64,000 nucleotides of DNA from an uncultured Clostridia bacterium. Its GTDB lineage: Bacteria > Bacillota > Clostridia > Oscillospirales > Acutalibacteraceae. The stretch is taken from contig CAMVTS010000002.1 of NCBI GenBank assembly GCA_947170465.1, forward strand, positions 54,685 through 118,684. Reading direction: 5' to 3'. Shown here piece after piece: positions 61,705 to 64,000 of this stretch (position 1 is the stretch's first letter; each line of letters opens with the position of its first letter). A program made the position numbers and the translations under genes. The notes beneath the pieces were generated by a model. That model was not told where the DNA came from and made no database searches. It saw only the letters and a program-made list of their open reading frames with translations.

Positions 61705-63954
61705 ATGAGCAAGAATCAATTTGACTCGATAGCATTTTATGAAGAGTTTGCGGATAAGCTGCTTGCATATAAGGACAATCGGCAGGAGCTGATTGAAAAA
61801 ATAAAGCAGGTTTATGAGGTTACAGGGATAAAACTGCCGACACTTGAACGCAATGAAAACGGTGATAATGAGATTGTAGATATTGACCCGTTTACTACAT
61901 TTGGTCTTTTTAATAAACAAATCACAGATGTAAACAGAATAAGGATAATCAAAGAAATCAAAGAATTGTTTTCTATCAACTCTGATGTACCCACTAGCTT
62001 TGACGGTATCCCCGTGTTGAACAATCAGATGGCTACATTCTATTGGTTTGGCAACGGTCGTGGTGAACACGATATTGATAATCTTTGGGATGTTTTCGAT
62101 TATGCTATCGCACTTTCAAGGTCAGACTCACCTGAACTCAGAGAGAAGTTTTCCGATTCATTTAATACTTCCCTTTCCCAGAAGGGCGTAAAGTGGAATT
62201 TGTCAATGGGCTTATACTGGATTCGTCCCAACAGATTTTTGAATTTGGATTCTCGAAACAGATGGTTTATCATAAACAACGACAGCTTGCCTGAGTCTGT
62301 TGTTGCAAAGGTGAAGAATTTGAAATCTATGCCCGAAGCCGACGAGTATCTTGCTATATGTGACGACTGCCTTTCTTATATTTTTTCCGATAATTCTCCC
62401 TATGATTCACTTTCCGCTTTATCTTTTAGCGCTTGGAATGTTTCCAAACAGGATGACGGATATGAAAAACTGACGGAAGATTCATCAGCAAACTCCGGCG
62501 CTAAATTCCTGCGTTGGTTCAGACCTCTTTTGCAGGCGCTCAAAGATTTAGGCGGCTCTGCTACTCCTAAAGAGGCACGAAATAAAATTATCGAAAACGA
62601 AAAGCTGACCGAGGAAGAAACAAGCGCGGTCATTGGCAAAACGCAAACGCCTGAATTTAACAATGACGTTGCTTGGGCAAGGCAGTACCTTGTCAGAGGC
62701 GGTTATTTGGATAACAGCACTCGTGGTGTTTGGAAACTCACCGAAAACGGTTGGACTGTTGATATGACAGACGAATTGGCGTCAGAGATATTCAAGACGA
62801 TTGTTAAAGAAAACCAACAAGATAAAGAAGATAAAGGCTCAGCTCTCGCTGACGAAGATGTAAATACAAAGCGTTATTGGATCTACTCGCCAGGTTATAA
62901 TGCTTCAAAGTGGAGTGAATGTACCGAGAAAGGAATTATGCTCATCGATTGGGGTAAAATCGGTGATTTGACACGCTTCACTTCAAAATCGGAAATGAAA
63001 GCTGCTATGCAGGACACCTACGATGATAATATGTCATACCGCAATGCAGCACTTGCCACTTGGCAATTTGTCTATGAGATGAAACCGGGCGATATTGTTT
63101 TTGCAAAGCAAGGTAAGTATAAAATAATCGGTCGCGGTGTTGTTGAATCCGGTTATATATTTGATGACAGCAGTGAAGATGATTATAACAATACCCGTAA
63201 AGTAAAGTGGACAGACATCGGTGAATGGGAGCATCCCGGTCAGGCAGTTACGAAAATGCTGACCGATATTACCCAATATACGGAATATGTTGAAAAGCTC
63301 AATGCGATGTTTGATACAGAAGATTATGACGATGATATTGACATCGAGGAAGAACCGCTGAACACTTATTCCAAAGAGAACTTCCTTGCAGACGTATATA
63401 TCAGCGAAAAACAGTATGATACTTTAGAAGGACTGCTCCGAAAGAAATTGAACGTCATTTTGCAGGGTGCTCCGGGTGTCGGTAAAACATACGCCGCAAA
63501 GCGTCTTGCCTATTCAATGATGGGCGTTAAGGATCCCGAACGTGTGCAGCTTGTTCAATTTCATCAAAGCTATTCCTATGAGGATTTTGTCGAGGGCTTT
63601 CGTCCGTCAAGCACAGGAATGAATTTTGAAATTAAGAAGGGCGCATTTTACAACTTCTGCAAAAAAGCGTCCGATGATAAAGAAAACGAGTATTTCTTTA
63701 TCATTGATGAAATCAACCGTGGTAACCTCAGTAAGATTTTCGGCGAGTTGTTTATGCTGATTGAAGCCGATAAGCGTGGCAATGATATTCAGTTGCTCTA
63801 CTCTTCGGACAAGTTTTCCGTTCCGAAAAACGTCTACATTATCGGTATGATGAATACAGCCGACAGAAGCCTGGCGATGATTGACTATGCGCTCCGCAGG
63901 CGTTTTGCGTTTTTTGAAATGAAGCCCGCGTTTGAATCAGAGGGCTTTAGATAA
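61705..63954 (+). CDS. mcrB: McrB-type restriction GTPase, C-terminally truncated
   Basis: A 749-residue frame with GGAGG before the ATG. The N-terminal 240 residues include FYWFGNGRGEHDIDNLW and GLYWIRPNRFLNLDSRNRW, common ahead of McrB. Next come a Mrr_N-like winged helix (FLRWFRPLLQALKDLGG), an EVE-like region (RYWIYSPGYNASKWSECTEK), then the AAA+ GTPase: Walker A GAPGVGKTYAA near 590, VQFHQSYSYEDFVEGFRP, FIIDEINRGNLSKIFGE, and GMMNTADRSLAMIDYALRRR. McrB normally continues about 80-150 residues past FAFFEM; here it stops after FESEGFR, with unrelated sequence beyond. McrB with McrC cleaves modified DNA. McrC would be right of the window. Possibly interrupted by an insertion. Confidence 0.8.
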   Translation: MSKNQFDSIAFYEEFADKLLAYKDNRQELIEKIKQVYEVTGIKLPTLERNENGDNEIVDIDPFTTFGLFNKQITDVNRIRIIKEIKELFSINSDVPTSFDGIPVLNNQMATFYWFGNGRGEHDIDNLWDVFDYAIALSRSDSPELREKFSDSFNTSLSQKGVKWNLSMGLYWIRPNRFLNLDSRNRWFIINNDSLPESVVAKVKNLKSMPEADEYLAICDDCLSYIFSDNSPYDSLSALSFSAWNVSKQDDGYEKLTEDSSANSGAKFLRWFRPLLQALKDLGGSATPKEARNKIIENEKLTEEETSAVIGKTQTPEFNNDVAWARQYLVRGGYLDNSTRGVWKLTENGWTVDMTDELASEIFKTIVKENQQDKEDKGSALADEDVNTKRYWIYSPGYNASKWSECTEKGIMLIDWGKIGDLTRFTSKSEMKAAMQDTYDDNMSYRNAALATWQFVYEMKPGDIVFAKQGKYKIIGRGVVESGYIFDDSSEDDYNNTRKVKWTDIGEWEHPGQAVTKMLTDITQYTEYVEKLNAMFDTEDYDDDIDIEEEPLNTYSKENFLADVYISEKQYDTLEGLLRKKLNVILQGAPGVGKTYAAKRLAYSMMGVKDPERVQLVQFHQSYSYEDFVEGFRPSSTGMNFEIKKGAFYNFCKKASDDKENEYFFIIDEINRGNLSKIFGELFMLIEADKRGNDIQLLYSSDKFSVPKNVYIIGMMNTADRSLAMIDYALRRRFAFFEMKPAFESEGFR

Positions 63955-64000
63955 TATGAAGTGACCCCTGACTTGCAAAACGTGGATTTATCTGTCATAC

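Overview
The window looks like a defence- and mobile-element-rich accessory region of a low-to-mid GC Gram-positive, most likely a gut Clostridia/Oscillospiraceae (Ruminococcus-like) genome. This rests on strong AGGAGG-type ribosome binding sites, TTGACA-17-TATAAT promoters, a cohesin-like protein fragment, and recognition of DUF6076- and DUF6809-type cargo genes common on Bacillota integrative elements. The genus is inference; no rRNA or housekeeping gene is present.

Region 1 (1-18.9 kb) is a single-direction gene train: three tandem tubulin/FtsZ-superfamily proteins (the first cut by the window edge), a 642-aa and a 223-aa unknown protein, a zinc-ribbon P-loop GTPase, a 780-aa protein resembling GTPase-associated proteins, a kinase-fold protein without catalytic residues, a zinc-ribbon protein, and two membrane-anchored L,D-transpeptidase-like proteins, one apparently dead and one intact. 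It reads as one multi-protein nucleotide-dependent system linking a cytoskeletal polymer, a GTPase switch and the cell wall. It is the best candidate for a poorly described system.

Region 2 (19-26.8 kb) is a junk-and-mobile stretch: an NhaP antiporter remnant fused to an AbiH remnant, a 5'-truncated group II intron carrying a second intron inside its domain VI, then the core of an integrative element (ribbon-helix-helix protein, structured leader RNA, excisionase, tyrosine integrase, RecD-like helicase).

Region 3 (26.8-36.4 kb, minus strand) has a two-gene operon encoding a 482-aa tyrosine-recombinase-like protein and a 1205-aa protein that joins a methyltransferase-like segment without its catalytic motif to a degenerate recombinase domain, driven by a consensus promoter with a palindrome in its spacer. 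Next comes a TIR-NACHT-leucine-rich-repeat protein, a bacterial counterpart of NLR immune receptors.

Region 4 (36.4-53.7 kb) is a complete type I BREX locus (brxA, brxB, brxC, pglX, pglZ, brxL) with two extra genes: an AlbA_2/HATPase putative regulator before pglX and a DUF4160-like gene before pglZ. BrxL has an unusual N-terminal extension of about 280 residues.

Region 5 (53.7-64 kb) is an eroded border: IS256 and IS21 debris, the 3' half of a tRNA that probably marks an attachment site, a serine recombinase lacking its normal N-terminus, a RepA-like helicase fused to half a tyrosine integrase, DUF6076 and DUF6809 cargo genes, and a McrB-type restriction GTPase truncated in its AAA+ domain near the right edge. 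Overall the window is a layered defence island (tubulin/GTPase system, AbiH remnant, NLR, BREX, McrB) assembled by repeated integration.
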